Part shown: positions 1-7,914 of the stretch, in pieces
Position numbering within the stretch: position 1 is the first letter of the stretch
Layout: each line of letters starts with the position of its first letter
Origin: Streptomyces halobius
Lineage (GTDB): Bacteria > Actinomycetota > Actinomycetes > Streptomycetales > Streptomycetaceae
Assembly (NCBI RefSeq): GCF_023277745.1
Contig: NZ_CP086322.1
Location: 8,494,001 to 8,558,000 of the forward strand
Direction of reading: 5' to 3'
Length of the DNA stretch: 64,000 nucleotides
Position numbers and translations under genes: made by a program
The notes under the pieces: generated by a model
What the model was told of the DNA's origin: nothing
The model's database searches: none
The model's input: the letters and a program-made list of their open reading frames with translations, nothing else

Positions 1-327
1 CGTGAGGCCAAGCCGTCCGATGTACACCGGCTCGGGGTTGTCCGCGCTGACCATGTGTCCGAGGCACAGGTCCAGACCGAAGCGACGCAAGGCGCGCAGG
101 CGACCGGTCAGCCGGTGGATCTCCATATCCCGGTCCATCGCCTGCCGGCCTATGCCGCCGGGCGCCTTGAGCTCGGCATCGAGGCGGTCGGACAGTTCGG
201 CGATCGCCTGCTCAAGGCTCTCCGCGATAGCCGCGAAGTGCTGCTCGTCGCCGATGATCAGCGTCGGGTCGGCCTTGGGGGAGAGGCGGTCGGGAAGGTC
301 GAACGCGCTGGTGGTCAGGGAGTTCAC
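1..327 (-). CDS. helR: HelR-type RNA polymerase recycling ATPase, N-terminal part only
   Basis: These are the first 109 codons of a gene that runs off the left edge. The N-terminus matches what I recall of HelR, the HelD-like actinobacterial ATPase that binds RNA polymerase and dislodges rifamycins. Recognisable pieces are TSAFDLPDRLS (residues 6-16), APGG (55-58) and FGLDLCLG (83-90). The ATPase motifs lie outside the window. I chose the GTG at 327 because GGAG lies about 10 bases upstream, while the ATG at 332 meets a stop after two codons. A rifamycin-associated element sits 209 bases upstream, as expected for helR. A more distant HelD paralogue remains possible because only the N-terminus is visible. 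Confidence 0.8.
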   Translation of the reverse strand, partial: MNSLTTSAFDLPDRLSPKADPTLIIGDEQHFAAIAESLEQAIAELSDRLDAELKAPGGIGRQAMDRDMEIHRLTGRLRALRRFGLDLCLGHMVSADNPEPVYIGRLGLT

Positions 328-535
328 GTCATCAGCTCCGATCCGATGCCGCGCCCGCGAAGTCCAGCGGCGCGCACACCCGCCGCCCGGCGCCGAGCGC
401 CCGCGACCGTAGCGCGAGTTCCGTCACCGGCTCGACGTCACCGCATGCCCCATAAAGCGACAACAACACACGCACTTCGTGAATCTCCCATTTCCGCAGG
501 TTCTGGCTTCGGCCTGCGATTCTGCGGCACGACGG

Positions 536-554
536 GGGCCTTGCCGCAAGCCCC
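536..554 (-). promoter_or_regulatory. Rifamycin-associated element (RAE)
   Basis: The minus strand reads GGGGCTTGCGGCAAGGCCC, which as far as I recall is identical to the published 19-bp RAE consensus. RAEs lie upstream of rifamycin-inactivating genes and helR in actinobacteria and mediate rifamycin induction. This one lies 209 bases upstream of the helR start in the orientation that would serve it. Confidence 0.85.
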
Positions 555-577
555 CCAGTGCGCTATACGTTGAGAGT

Positions 578-603
578 GGCAAGGAGTGGGTAACCTCCTT
601 GCC
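578..603 (+). terminator. Hairpin with T-rich tail
   Basis: GGCAAGGAG and CTCCTTGCC form a perfect 9-bp stem around an 8-base loop. The pyrimidine stretch TTTACCTTTGCCTTT follows on the plus strand, like an intrinsic terminator. The loop sequence TGGGTAAC and part of the arm recur at about 620-631 (GTGGGTAACCTC twice). No plus-strand gene upstream is visible, so an operator role is also possible. Confidence 0.45.
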
Positions 604-785
604 TTTACCTTTGCCTTTCAGTGGGTAACCTCGTCCGCTGTGGACGGACAACCTCGTCGTCCGCCGTGGCCGCGGGCCCGCGGCCTCTAGCTGCGTGTCG
701 TGCGCGGCGTCTGGCTGCGTCTCGCCGGTCACGCGGAGAGGAATGCCTTCCCAGGCCCCCGCCGTCGGAATGCCGCCCGAGCCTT

Positions 786-826
786 CGCGTTGTGGCCTAC
801 AAGGGGCGCTCGCAACCCTTAGGGGT
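786..826 (+). repeat. Dispersed 41-bp repeat, copy 1
   Basis: This 41-base stretch recurs in inverted orientation at 18648-18688 with two mismatches. It ends in CGCAACCCTTAGGGGT. Copy 2 belongs to a strong hairpin. Here the second hairpin arm is missing, so this looks like a truncated copy next to the IS630 debris. Confidence 0.75.
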
Positions 827-828
827 GC

Positions 829-1528
829 GTCGCAGGTCGACCGCGCAGGCTCTGGCCCAGCGGTCCCGCATCGTGCTGGAGTGCGCCGAAGGTCACTCGA
901 TCATGGAGGTGTCGCGCCGTCTCGGGATCGCTCCGGACACGGTCCGCACCTGACGCCGGCGGTTCCTCGACCGCGGTCTGGACGGTTTGTGTGACGAGCC
1001 GAGGCCGTGATGCCGGGAGCACCCGAACGCCGCAGTCACGACTACGTCCGCGCCGGCACCGCCACGTTGTTCGCCGCACTGGAAGTGGCGACCGGGAAGG
1101 TGATCGGCTCACTCCACCGCCGCCACCGGGCCGCTGAGTTCAAGAGGTTCCTGGCCAAGGTCGACAAGGAAGTGCCTGTCCACCTCCAGGTACACCTGAT
1201 CCTGGACCACTACGCCACCCACAAGACACCGGCCGTCAAGAAGTGGCTGCTCGCGCACCCCCGCTTCCACCTGCACTTCACGCCCACCAGCTCGTCCTGG
1301 CGGAACCTGGTGGAACGGTGGTTCGCCGAGTTCACCCAGAAGAAACCCAAGCGTGGCGTCCACCGTTCCGTCCAGGCCCTTGAACGCGACATCCGTGCCT
1401 GGCTCGCCGACTGGAACGAGCACCCACGGCCCTTCATCTGGACCAAGACCGCCGACGAGATCCTCGACAAAGCCGCCGCTTACTGCCACCGAATCTCTGA
1501 CTCAGGACACCTAGAACCTGTCCGGTAG
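829..1528 (+). pseudogene. IS630-family transposase remnant
   Basis: The first part (about 829-1005) encodes an IS630-like helix-turn-helix region (LAQRSRIVLECAEGHSI, then RRLGIAPDTVR). It is interrupted by TGA at 951, where the family has Trp (RTW-RRRF). After the segment CDEPRP the frame changes at about 1007 and continues with the DDE domain from SHDYVRAGTATLFAALE to the C-terminus. The segment carrying the first catalytic Asp is missing. The second Asp (LILDHYATHK) and the Glu (SWRNLVERWFAEF) are present. Nonsense mutation, internal deletion and frame change together mean it cannot make an active transposase. The IS right end is probably the TA near 1512, overlapping the end of the next gene. 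Confidence 0.8.
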
Positions 1529-1831
1529 ATGCCTGATGAAAGTCGGCAGGTCGACGAAGACGGTTCTTCCTGTGTTCTCGTCGTAGCCGGTGATTCGGCC
1601 TGTGTCGAAGGAGACCTGGTCGCCGTCCCGGGAGACCGATTCGCCTGCCCGGGAGGCCGAGTCCTCCTGGGAGATCGCTGCGCCCTCCCGGGATACCCTT
1701 TCGCCTGCCCGCGTGGCCGAGTCACCCGTGTAGCCGTGCCCGTCGGTTCCCTGAGCATTCGCGATTCCTGCGGAGCCGAACAAAGCGGTGGCGGCCAGCG
1801 CGGCAGCGGTGATTGTGGTCCTCAGACGCAT
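1511..1831 (-). CDS. Small secreted protein of unknown function
   Basis: The 106-residue product starts MRLRTTITAAALAATALFG and has a signal peptide with a likely cleavage after ANA-Q near residue 27. The mature part is charged and internally repetitive, with RAGERVSREG and RAGESVSRDG as two similar units, followed by a C-terminus ending HLPDRF. The ATG at 1831 has AGGAGG 6 bases upstream, which rules out the longer upstream frame. The last codons overlap the right end of the IS630 remnant, so the natural C-terminus may have been replaced. I do not recognise the family. Confidence 0.7.
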   Translation of the reverse strand: MRLRTTITAAALAATALFGSAGIANAQGTDGHGYTGDSATRAGERVSREGAAISQEDSASRAGESVSRDGDQVSFDTGRITGYDENTGRTVFVDLPTFIRHLPDRF

Positions 1832-2169
1832 AAGTCCTCCTGTATTGCATAGCCAGCAGTGGCCGTAGTGATTCCACCGGGCTGTCTCGCTCATGCCGCG
1901 CTGCTGCCAGCTCATCCCATCGGGTGGGTGAGCACATTCGGCAATCCCCAGGAGATTTCGCGCCGAAGGAATTCGGCCCCGGTGAACCGAGAGAGTTATT
2001 GTTCGGCCCGCCCGCACACACCGAGTTCAATTCCGCCCCGGAGGCGGCCAAGGGAAAACATTCGCCGCCGGAAAGCGATGCTCCAGCGGCGGCTGCCGGG
2101 TGTCCGGTGTGTGTCCTGGCGTATGTCCTGGTGTGTCTCCTGGTCTGTGTAGGCCCGCCGGACCAGCGG
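1832..2169. other. Upstream region of the small secreted gene, with a GT-rich repeat
   Basis: No gene is supported here. The stretch 2101-2150 contains several close copies of TGTCCTGG separated by GT-rich spacers. The part next to 1832 would hold the promoter of the secreted-protein gene, but I cannot pick a convincing -35/-10 pair. Confidence 0.4.
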
Positions 2170-2685
2170 CTACTCGCCCAGCAGCATTCCTCGGACGAAC
2201 GCGGCCTGGCCCACATGCTGCAGATCGTCGGCGATGACACTGACCAGCCGGACCCCCAGCGTGACCGGCGGCGTCCAGGCGCGGTCGACGATGCGCTCCA
2301 GGTCCGAGTCCTCGACCCCGGCCAAGTACTGCACGGTGTGGTCGTGCACGGCCTCGTGATAGCCGGTGAGCAGCTGCGCGCTCAGGTCGCGCACCGCCTC
2401 CACATCCTCGGTGGAGTGCCCGTAGCCGGTGTCGTCGTCCGGGAACGGCAGCTCGAAGCGGTCTACCCAGTCCTGCGACGTCCAGATCTGCTCGGTGCCG
2501 GCCACTCCGGCGATGTGGTCGTCCTGGATGCGGGTGAGGTGCCAGATGAGCCAGCCGACCGAATTGGCGTCATCGACGCGGGTGGCGAGCTCGTCCGGGC
2601 CCAGGCCGTCGACCGCTTCCTCGACGGCCTCCCTGACCCGTCCGAAGGCATCGACGAGCAGATCCGTTCCGGCGGTCATCGTCAT
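2170..2685 (-). CDS. DinB/DUF664 family protein
   Basis: The 171-residue product looks like the four-helix DinB/DUF664 fold. It has GWLIWHLTRIQDDHI (about residues 44-58), a middle tryptophan-rich helix and a C-terminal helix with DDLQHVGQAAFVRG. His in WHLTR, His in TGYHEAV and His in LQHVGQ are the usual metal triad. Members include thiol-dependent transferases, and the substrate cannot be told here. I start at ATG 2685, which has GAGGG just upstream and lies 7 bases after the stop of the DUF6381 gene, so the two are probably co-transcribed. Confidence 0.75.
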   Translation of the reverse strand: MTMTAGTDLLVDAFGRVREAVEEAVDGLGPDELATRVDDANSVGWLIWHLTRIQDDHIAGVAGTEQIWTSQDWVDRFELPFPDDDTGYGHSTEDVEAVRDLSAQLLTGYHEAVHDHTVQYLAGVEDSDLERIVDRAWTPPVTLGVRLVSVIADDLQHVGQAAFVRGMLLGE

Positions 2686-2692
2686 GGGGCCC

Positions 2693-2881
2693 TCATTCGG
2701 TGGGGTAGATGTCTCCGCCACGCAACATGCTCTCCTGCTCGCTCTGGCTCTGCAGCCTGCGGGCCTTTTCCTGGAGCCGTTTGCGCTCTTCGGGGTCTTC
2801 CGTCCGCTCCGCCGCTGCTTTCAGCTCCTGGGCCTTTTCCCTCATCTGCTGGATCCGTGCGCGGATTTCGTTTGAGCTCAT
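2693..2881 (-). CDS. DUF6381-like small helical protein
   Basis: This 62-residue, highly charged protein is predicted to be one long helix or coiled coil (RARIQQMREKAQELKAAAE, then EERKRLQEKARRL). The pattern is that of the Streptomyces DUF6381 family, which has no known function. It lies directly upstream of the DinB-family gene and probably shares its promoter. Confidence 0.6.
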   Translation of the reverse strand: MSSNEIRARIQQMREKAQELKAAAERTEDPEERKRLQEKARRLQSQSEQESMLRGGDIYPTE

Positions 2882-3090
2882 AGTGGTGGTTCCTCCGACG
2901 CGGCATGAATGCTGGTGCCCTCAGCGAATCAGGGCCCGGGCGGCTCGGCATCTTGAGCGGCCACTTTGTGTGATGGCCCGAGTGGCGGGACACGGTGATG
3001 CCGCTGGCGAGCCCCTGCCCGGTGCTGCCTCATGCGTTTCGCCGGCCTGGCAGTTGCTGCTCAGCGTCGTCGGCATGACGCCACGTATGA

Positions 3091-3162
3091 GGACGGGCAT
3101 GGGGACCTACACGGGGACGGGCATGGGGACACACACAGGGACGGGCACGGGGACACACGTGC
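3091..3162 (+). repeat. Tandem 24-bp repeat, three units
   Basis: Three consecutive 24-base units begin GGACGGGCAYGGGGAC at 3091, 3115 and 3139. They lie just upstream of the broken sulfite oxidase gene. The unit length is a multiple of three, so the array stays open in every frame without evidence of being coding. Confidence 0.8.
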
Positions 3163-3170
3163 GCGCCGGG

Positions 3171-3856
3171 GCGCCGGACTTCATCACCCCGGTCCAAGAG
3201 GTATTCGTCAGAAAGCAATGAGTGTTCCGCACGTGGACGCCTCGACCTGGTCACTGACCGTGGAAGGGCTCGTCGAGCATCCGTCGCGGCTGGACCAGGA
3301 GGCATTACACGCGCTTCCCGCGAGCCGGCTGACCGCCTTCCACGAGTGTTTCGGCAATCCGACCGCCCCCAATGTCCCGACGCGGGCGGTGGCGAACGTG
3401 GAGTGGCTGGGCGTCCCGCTGGCCCGGCTGCTGGATCAGGCGGTGCCGCGTCCGCACGCCGCGCACGTCTGGTTCGAGGGCGTGGACCGGGGCAGTTTCC
3501 GCGGCTCTCCGGAGCACAACTACCTCAAGGATCTGCCGCTGGATATCGCCCGCCGTGAGGTGCTGCTCGCCTACGAGATGAACGACGCACCGCTGGACGC
3601 GGAGCACGGATTCCCCGTGCGCGCCGTGGTGCCGAGGATGTTCGGCACCAATTCGGTCAAATGGCTCGGCCGCATCGTCGTTTCGGACTCCCGGCCCGAG
3701 CATCCGCGCCCACTTCCGCGGAGCGCTGAGCCGGCAGGACGGGCCGATCCCGGCAGTGTCGGCTGGGCCGGCCATGGCCGGGACCGCCCGCGCTTCACAC
3801 CCTGCCGTGCGACTTCTGTGCGCGCCGCGACAGCGAGGCGATGGCCACGGCGATGA
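3171..3856 (+). pseudogene. Sulfite-oxidase-like molybdopterin protein, frameshifted and truncated
   Basis: The core from 3218 encodes VPHVDASTWSLTVEGLVEHP, then the cofactor-binding ECFGNP with its conserved Cys, and later WLGVPLARLLDQA and FPVRAVVPRMFG, all typical of the molybdopterin domain. The residues that should precede it, FITPVQEVFVRK, are encoded at about 3180-3215 in another frame and end in a stop, so the N-terminus is frameshifted. After about 3705 the match ends and the C-terminal dimerisation domain is absent. The ATG at 3218 has no clear ribosome binding site. Substrate class (sulfite, nitrate-like or MsrP-like) cannot be assigned to a relic. Confidence 0.7.
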
Positions 3857-3905
3857 GCAGCACACCACCCGTGATCATGAACTTCACGCGGTCCGGATCC
3901 CCATG
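3795..3905 (-). pseudogene. Possible C-terminal relic of a sugar ABC transporter permease
   Basis: The last 35 codons of a short minus-strand frame encode DRVKFMITGGVLLIAVAIA and a basic SRRAQKSHGRV tail, like the last membrane segment of RbsC/XylH-type permeases. Nothing upstream in this frame continues the protein. The identification rests on one short segment. Confidence 0.3.
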
Positions 3906-4190
3906 ACCACGCCGGAGGCGATCAGGCCGGGCGAACAGGGCGGCGTCGAGCAGGAGGGCGTCCGCGTGGGCGGCCAGCCGGGGCACGGTCCGGCGGAAGG
4001 TCGTTGCTTTCCCCGGCACATGGCTTCAAGCCCGGCGTACGGCTTTGAGCCCGCGTTACGGGTTCGCTCGCTGCACGGGTTGAAGCCTGCCACTCCTGCC
4101 GTTTTGCTGGATTCATCACGCTTTTGTCGTGGCGAGTCTTTGGAGATTCCTCGGCGAATCCTCGGCGATTCCTGGGCGAAGGGAACGGTC
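3906..4190. other. Non-coding stretch with short direct repeats before the phosphoesterase gene
   Basis: No gene is supported. At about 4145-4180 an 11-base unit resembling GATTCCTCGGC occurs three times in a row with small changes. This lies just before the ribosome binding site of the next gene. Confidence 0.4.
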
Positions 4191-4817
4191 GTGAGCAGCG
4201 AAAAAGACCTGACGGAGTACCGCGGTAAACGGCACTTCGACCGCACGGACGAGCCCCGGGGCACCGGCGATGCCACCGGCGGCGAGCCGTGCTTCGTCGT
4301 ACAGATCCATGACGCGAGCACCCTGCACTTCGACTTCCGGCTGGAGGTGGACGGCGTCCTGAAATCATGGTCCGTACCGAAAGGCCCCTCCGCCGACCCG
4401 CACGACAAACGCCTCGCCATGCCGACCGAGGACCACCCACTGGAATACCGGGAATTCGAAGGCGTCATTGCGCCGGGGGAGTACGGCGCGGGCACCGTGA
4501 TCGTCTGGGACCAGGGCACCTACCGCCCGCTCCCCGGCAAGCGCAAGCGCCGGACCGCCGGATTCGGTGAGGACCTGGAGAACGGGCACGCCTCCTTCTG
4601 GCTGGACGGGACCAAGCTGCACGGCGGCTATGCGCTCACCCGCTTCCGCACCGGCAGGGAGCCCGGCGACCGTGAGTCCTGGCTGCTGGTGAAGGAGAAC
4701 GACACGTACGCGTCCGGGCACGGCACCCCGGACCCGGCCCGCGTCCGGTCGGTGCGCAGCGGCCGGACGCTCAGGCAGGTGGCGGCCGAGACGCCCGGCG
4801 ACGGGGGCAGCGGATGA
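4191..4817 (+). CDS. Stand-alone LigD-type DNA 3'-phosphoesterase
   Basis: The 208-residue product is the phosphoesterase domain found at the N-terminus of bacterial DNA ligase D, here without polymerase or ligase domains. Diagnostic pieces are VQIHDASTLHFDFRLEVDG (about residues 37-55) with its conserved His and Asp, SWSVPKGPS, DHPLEYREFEG and GEYGAGTVIVWDQG. The family trims 3'-phosphate or ribonucleotide ends during non-homologous end joining, using a metal ion. I chose GTG 4191 because GAAGGGAA precedes it. No Ku or ligase gene is visible nearby. Confidence 0.85.
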   Translation: MSSEKDLTEYRGKRHFDRTDEPRGTGDATGGEPCFVVQIHDASTLHFDFRLEVDGVLKSWSVPKGPSADPHDKRLAMPTEDHPLEYREFEGVIAPGEYGAGTVIVWDQGTYRPLPGKRKRRTAGFGEDLENGHASFWLDGTKLHGGYALTRFRTGREPGDRESWLLVKENDTYASGHGTPDPARVRSVRSGRTLRQVAAETPGDGGSG

Positions 4818-4867
4818 CCGGGCTCCTTTGCGTCGGGACGCGCCACGCCGCACCGGCTGGGCCGTGC

Positions 4868-5218
4868 TCAGGTGTGGGGAGCGCCGTAGTGACCGGCGAT
4901 CTGACGGTGATAATCGTCGTCTCCGATGTGCTTTGTTCTGTCGAATTCCGGGGCCTTCTTGATTTCCTCCTTGGTACGGGCGACATACAGCGTGGTGTTG
5001 TCGAAGTCGATCGAGGAGATGACGCCGGCCGGCAGCAGGACATGCTTGTCGAAGATCCATCCGCCTGTGTCGACGACGAGATATGCGGCGCCGACCTCGG
5101 CGGAGTGCTCGTCGACCGTGCCCACGGCGCCGTCGATGGCCTCGACCTTGAAGCCGGTCAGGTCGGTACCCGGCCGGTAGCCTGTGGTGTCCTGGTGGCT
5201 CCAGATGTTGCCCGTCAT
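4868..5218 (-). CDS. PRC-barrel domain protein
   Basis: The 116-residue protein has one PRC-barrel, with GFKVEAIDGAVGTVDEHS (about residues 22-39) and AYLVVDTGGWIFDKHVLLP (about 45-63). A tail follows with VARTKEEIKKAPEFD, common in small soluble actinobacterial PRC-barrel proteins. The role is unknown; stress or RNA-related functions have been proposed for relatives. It converges on the phosphoesterase gene with a 50-base gap. Confidence 0.75.
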   Translation of the reverse strand: MTGNIWSHQDTTGYRPGTDLTGFKVEAIDGAVGTVDEHSAEVGAAYLVVDTGGWIFDKHVLLPAGVISSIDFDNTTLYVARTKEEIKKAPEFDRTKHIGDDDYHRQIAGHYGAPHT

Positions 5219-5661
5219 GGAAAGGGCTCCAATGGTGGATGGTGGACAGCGGCTCGAACAGGAATCAGCCGGTTGCCGGTGAAGACAGCGATATCGGCTA
5301 CGTCAGTGGATTCATTGCTTTCGGCATCCGGCTGGGCGTGCTCCTTTCCCCAGATAATTATGCGCCCGGCACCGCCAGATTGCGGTACTCAGCGCGATAC
5401 CGGCGGTACTGCCGGCGACGAGATGGCGCGAAGGCCATGCTGGAACGAATTGCTGCCGGAAGTGCGGGTCACCCGGACGGGTGTGCGGATCCTCCTCGGC
5501 TTTCTGCCGACGGTCGTCGTCCCCCGCGCCCGCGGCCGCTCCGCCGCGGAGCGGGACGGGGTGGGACGAGGTACCGTCGAGCCGACGCCGCGGCCGCTCC
5601 GACGCGCGTTCCGGAGCAGTGGCCCCGCTCTCGCCGGGCAGCCAGGACGGAGGTCTGCGCC
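5219..5661. other. Gene-free region
   Basis: Open frames cross this stretch but none resembles a known protein or has a ribosome binding site. It should contain the divergent promoters of the PRC-barrel and decarboxylase genes. I see no clear operator. Confidence 0.4.
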
Positions 5662-6783
5662 ATGCCTCCTGACCACCGCAGGGCCCCCCTACCGGAAGCG
5701 CTGGCGGACTGTCACGCGACGGGCCGGCCGGGCTTCAGCCCGCCCGGCCACAAGCAGGCGCGCGGCGCCGATCCGGAGGTCCGGGAAATCCTCGGCGATG
5801 CCGTGTTCTACGGGGACGTGCTGGCCTCCGGTGGTCTGGACGACCGGCGCACCAGGGACAAAACCCTCGAACGCGCCGAGAGACTCATGGCCGACGCCGT
5901 GCCCTTCCACCCCGATCTCCCGTCGTGGGCCAGGGACGCCGAGGCGGACATCTGCGTCACCAGCATCCACAAGATGGGCAGCGGCCTGGAACGGGGGTCG
6001 TCCGTCTTCCATCTGACGGGCGATCTGATCGAACCTGCCCTGCTCAAGAGCCGCGCCGATCTGCTGGGGACGACCAGCCCGTCCGTGCTGATCTACGCCG
6101 GACTGGACGGCTGGCGCCGGCAAATGGCCCTGCACGGCCGCGAACTTATCGGGCGTGCGCTGGACCGGGCGGCACGCGTGCGGGCCGCCGTCGAGGAGAT
6201 CGACGGGCTGCATGTCGAGGGCCGTGCGGTCTTCTGCGGGCCGGGACTCGCCGACGACTTCGATCCGCGTCCCCTCGTCGTCGACGTCCGCGGCCCGGGG
6301 ACGACGGGATACCGGGCGGCGGACTGGCTGCGCACGCACCGCCGGGTCGACGCCCATCTGGCCGACCACGGCGGAATCAACACCCAGCTCACCCACGCCG
6401 ACGACCGGGCGACCACGGGCACGCTGCTGGCCGCGCTGGGCGAGCTGTCCCGTGCCGCGCCGGACCTGCCGCCCGCCCCGGTCGTGGAGGTGCCGCCGCC
6501 CGCCGGTCTGCGGCTGACCCAGAGCCGCCCGCCACGCGACGCCTGCTTCGGCACCGTCGAGGACGTGCCCGTCCAGGAGGCCGCCGGACGCGTCGCGGCG
6601 GAGATGATCAGGCCCGACCCTTCCGGCACCCCCGTGGTCCTGCCCGTCGAGCGGCTGAACGAGCCGGTACTGCGGTATCTGCGCTCGGGTACGGAGACGG
6701 GAATGCATCTCCCCGACGCCGGCGCCCCCCGGCTCACCACGGCCCGCGTCCTGGTGGAAACCGGGACGTCGGGCGATGCCTGA
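5662..6783 (+). CDS. Orn/Lys/Arg decarboxylase family protein with internal deletion
   Basis: The 373-residue product follows the PLP-dependent Orn/Lys/Arg decarboxylase family in order: LPEALADCHATGRPGFSPPGHKQ at the start, SIHKMGSG with the Schiff-base Lys (about residue 98), SPSVLIYAGLDGWRRQM, and a C-terminal domain ending before ETGTSGDA. Actinobacterial members are about 480 residues long. The missing part lies between LMADAV and PFHPDLPSW (junction near nucleotide 5900), where about 100 residues of the PLP-binding domain should be. The reading frame is kept. Starting at ATG 5662 with GGAGG upstream gives the family's N-terminus. It overlaps the following glycosylase gene by 8 bases. 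Activity is doubtful. Confidence 0.75.
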   Translation: MPPDHRRAPLPEALADCHATGRPGFSPPGHKQARGADPEVREILGDAVFYGDVLASGGLDDRRTRDKTLERAERLMADAVPFHPDLPSWARDAEADICVTSIHKMGSGLERGSSVFHLTGDLIEPALLKSRADLLGTTSPSVLIYAGLDGWRRQMALHGRELIGRALDRAARVRAAVEEIDGLHVEGRAVFCGPGLADDFDPRPLVVDVRGPGTTGYRAADWLRTHRRVDAHLADHGGINTQLTHADDRATTGTLLAALGELSRAAPDLPPAPVVEVPPPAGLRLTQSRPPRDACFGTVEDVPVQEAAGRVAAEMIRPDPSGTPVVLPVERLNEPVLRYLRSGTETGMHLPDAGAPRLTTARVLVETGTSGDA

Positions 6784-7564
6784 GCTGCCGGACGTCGAGG
6801 CGTTCCGGAAGGTTCTGGTCTCCTGTGCGCAGGGCAGGCCGATCCAGCGGATCGAGGTGCGGGACGCGGGAGTGCTGCACGGGGTGAGCGCGTCGCGGCT
6901 GCGCCGTCAGCTGGCGGGGCGGAGATTCGCCGCGCCCGAGCGCCACGGGAAGTGGCTGCTCGCCCGCACCGACCAGGGGCCTACGCTCATGATGCACTTC
7001 GGCATGACCGGGGAGCTGGTCTGCTGCCACCCCGCCGAGCCGCCCGGCCCCCATGACCACGTGCTGTTCACGGTGGGCCGGGACCGTCAGCTCCGCTACC
7101 GCGACCAGCGCAAACTCCAGGGCCTGTGGCTGGCGGACGAGTCCGGCGTGGCACGGACCCTGGAGGGCCAGGGCCCCGACGCGATGACGCTGGGCCGTAC
7201 CCGCTTCGCCGCGGTGCTCTCCCGGCGCCGCGGCGGCATCAAATCGGCCCTCATCGACCAGTCGGTGCTGGCCGGGCTCGGCAATCTGCTGGCCGACGAG
7301 ATCCTGTGGCGGGCACGGGTGCACCCGGCCCGTCGGGTCGGCGCACTCACGGCCGGCGAACGCGACCGGCTGCACCGGGAGATGCGCCGCACCCTGCGGT
7401 CGGCCGTACGGGCGGGACGCGTGCCACCCCGGAAGTCCTGGCTCACCGGCCACCGTGACGACGCCGATGCGCGATGTCCGCGCTGCGCCGAGCCGCTGCA
7501 CAGGGACCGCATCGCGGGACGGGGCACCGTGTGGTGCTCCAGGTGCCAGCCGGAGAGGGCCTGA
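6776..7564 (+). CDS. Fpg/Nei family DNA glycosylase
   Basis: The 262-residue protein begins MPELPDVE, where Pro2 and Glu3 are the catalytic residues of formamidopyrimidine/endonuclease VIII glycosylases. It has the central LIDQSVLAGLGNLLADEILW helix-two-turn-helix region and a C-terminal zinc finger (CPRC near 234-237, CSRC near 255-258) with GRGTVWC. It removes oxidised bases and nicks the abasic site. It overlaps the preceding frame by 8 bases, which suggests translational coupling. I cannot separate Fpg from Nei specificity by eye. Confidence 0.9.
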   Translation: MPELPDVEAFRKVLVSCAQGRPIQRIEVRDAGVLHGVSASRLRRQLAGRRFAAPERHGKWLLARTDQGPTLMMHFGMTGELVCCHPAEPPGPHDHVLFTVGRDRQLRYRDQRKLQGLWLADESGVARTLEGQGPDAMTLGRTRFAAVLSRRRGGIKSALIDQSVLAGLGNLLADEILWRARVHPARRVGALTAGERDRLHREMRRTLRSAVRAGRVPPRKSWLTGHRDDADARCPRCAEPLHRDRIAGRGTVWCSRCQPERA

Positions 7565-7914
7565 TGCCCGATGCCTGATGCCTGACGCCTGACGCCTGGT
7601 CCGTCCGGACGCGGCGCGAGCCGTGGGCGTCCGCGCTGCGACGGCGGCGCGGGGCGGTGAAGATGGCCGGACGGGGGGAGGGCAGCGCGGGTGGCACACG
7701 GTGACGCTCCAGGAGGGGGGCATACGGCGGCACGCCAGGTGACGCCGCAGGAGACGAGCGAGCAGGAGACGGGAGAGCAGGAGATGGGAGAGCGACAAGC
7801 GAACGAGCAAAGAGGCGAGCTAGCAGGAAACGGACGAGCCAGGAGACGGACGACCGGGAACGGACGAGCGGGAACGGACGAGCCAGGAGACGACCGAGGC
7901 GGGAGACGACGCCG
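7563..7914 (+). repeat. Low-complexity direct repeats upstream of udgX
   Basis: At 7563-7600 the unit GATGCCTGAYGCCTGA is repeated. From about 7740 to 7912 there is a purine-rich array built from GACGAGC, GGAGACG and GGGAACGGACGAG-like words. An open frame crosses it (about 7691-7918), but its composition simply reflects the repeat and I do not call it a gene. The ribosome binding site of udgX (GGGAG) is taken from the array's last unit. Confidence 0.6.
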
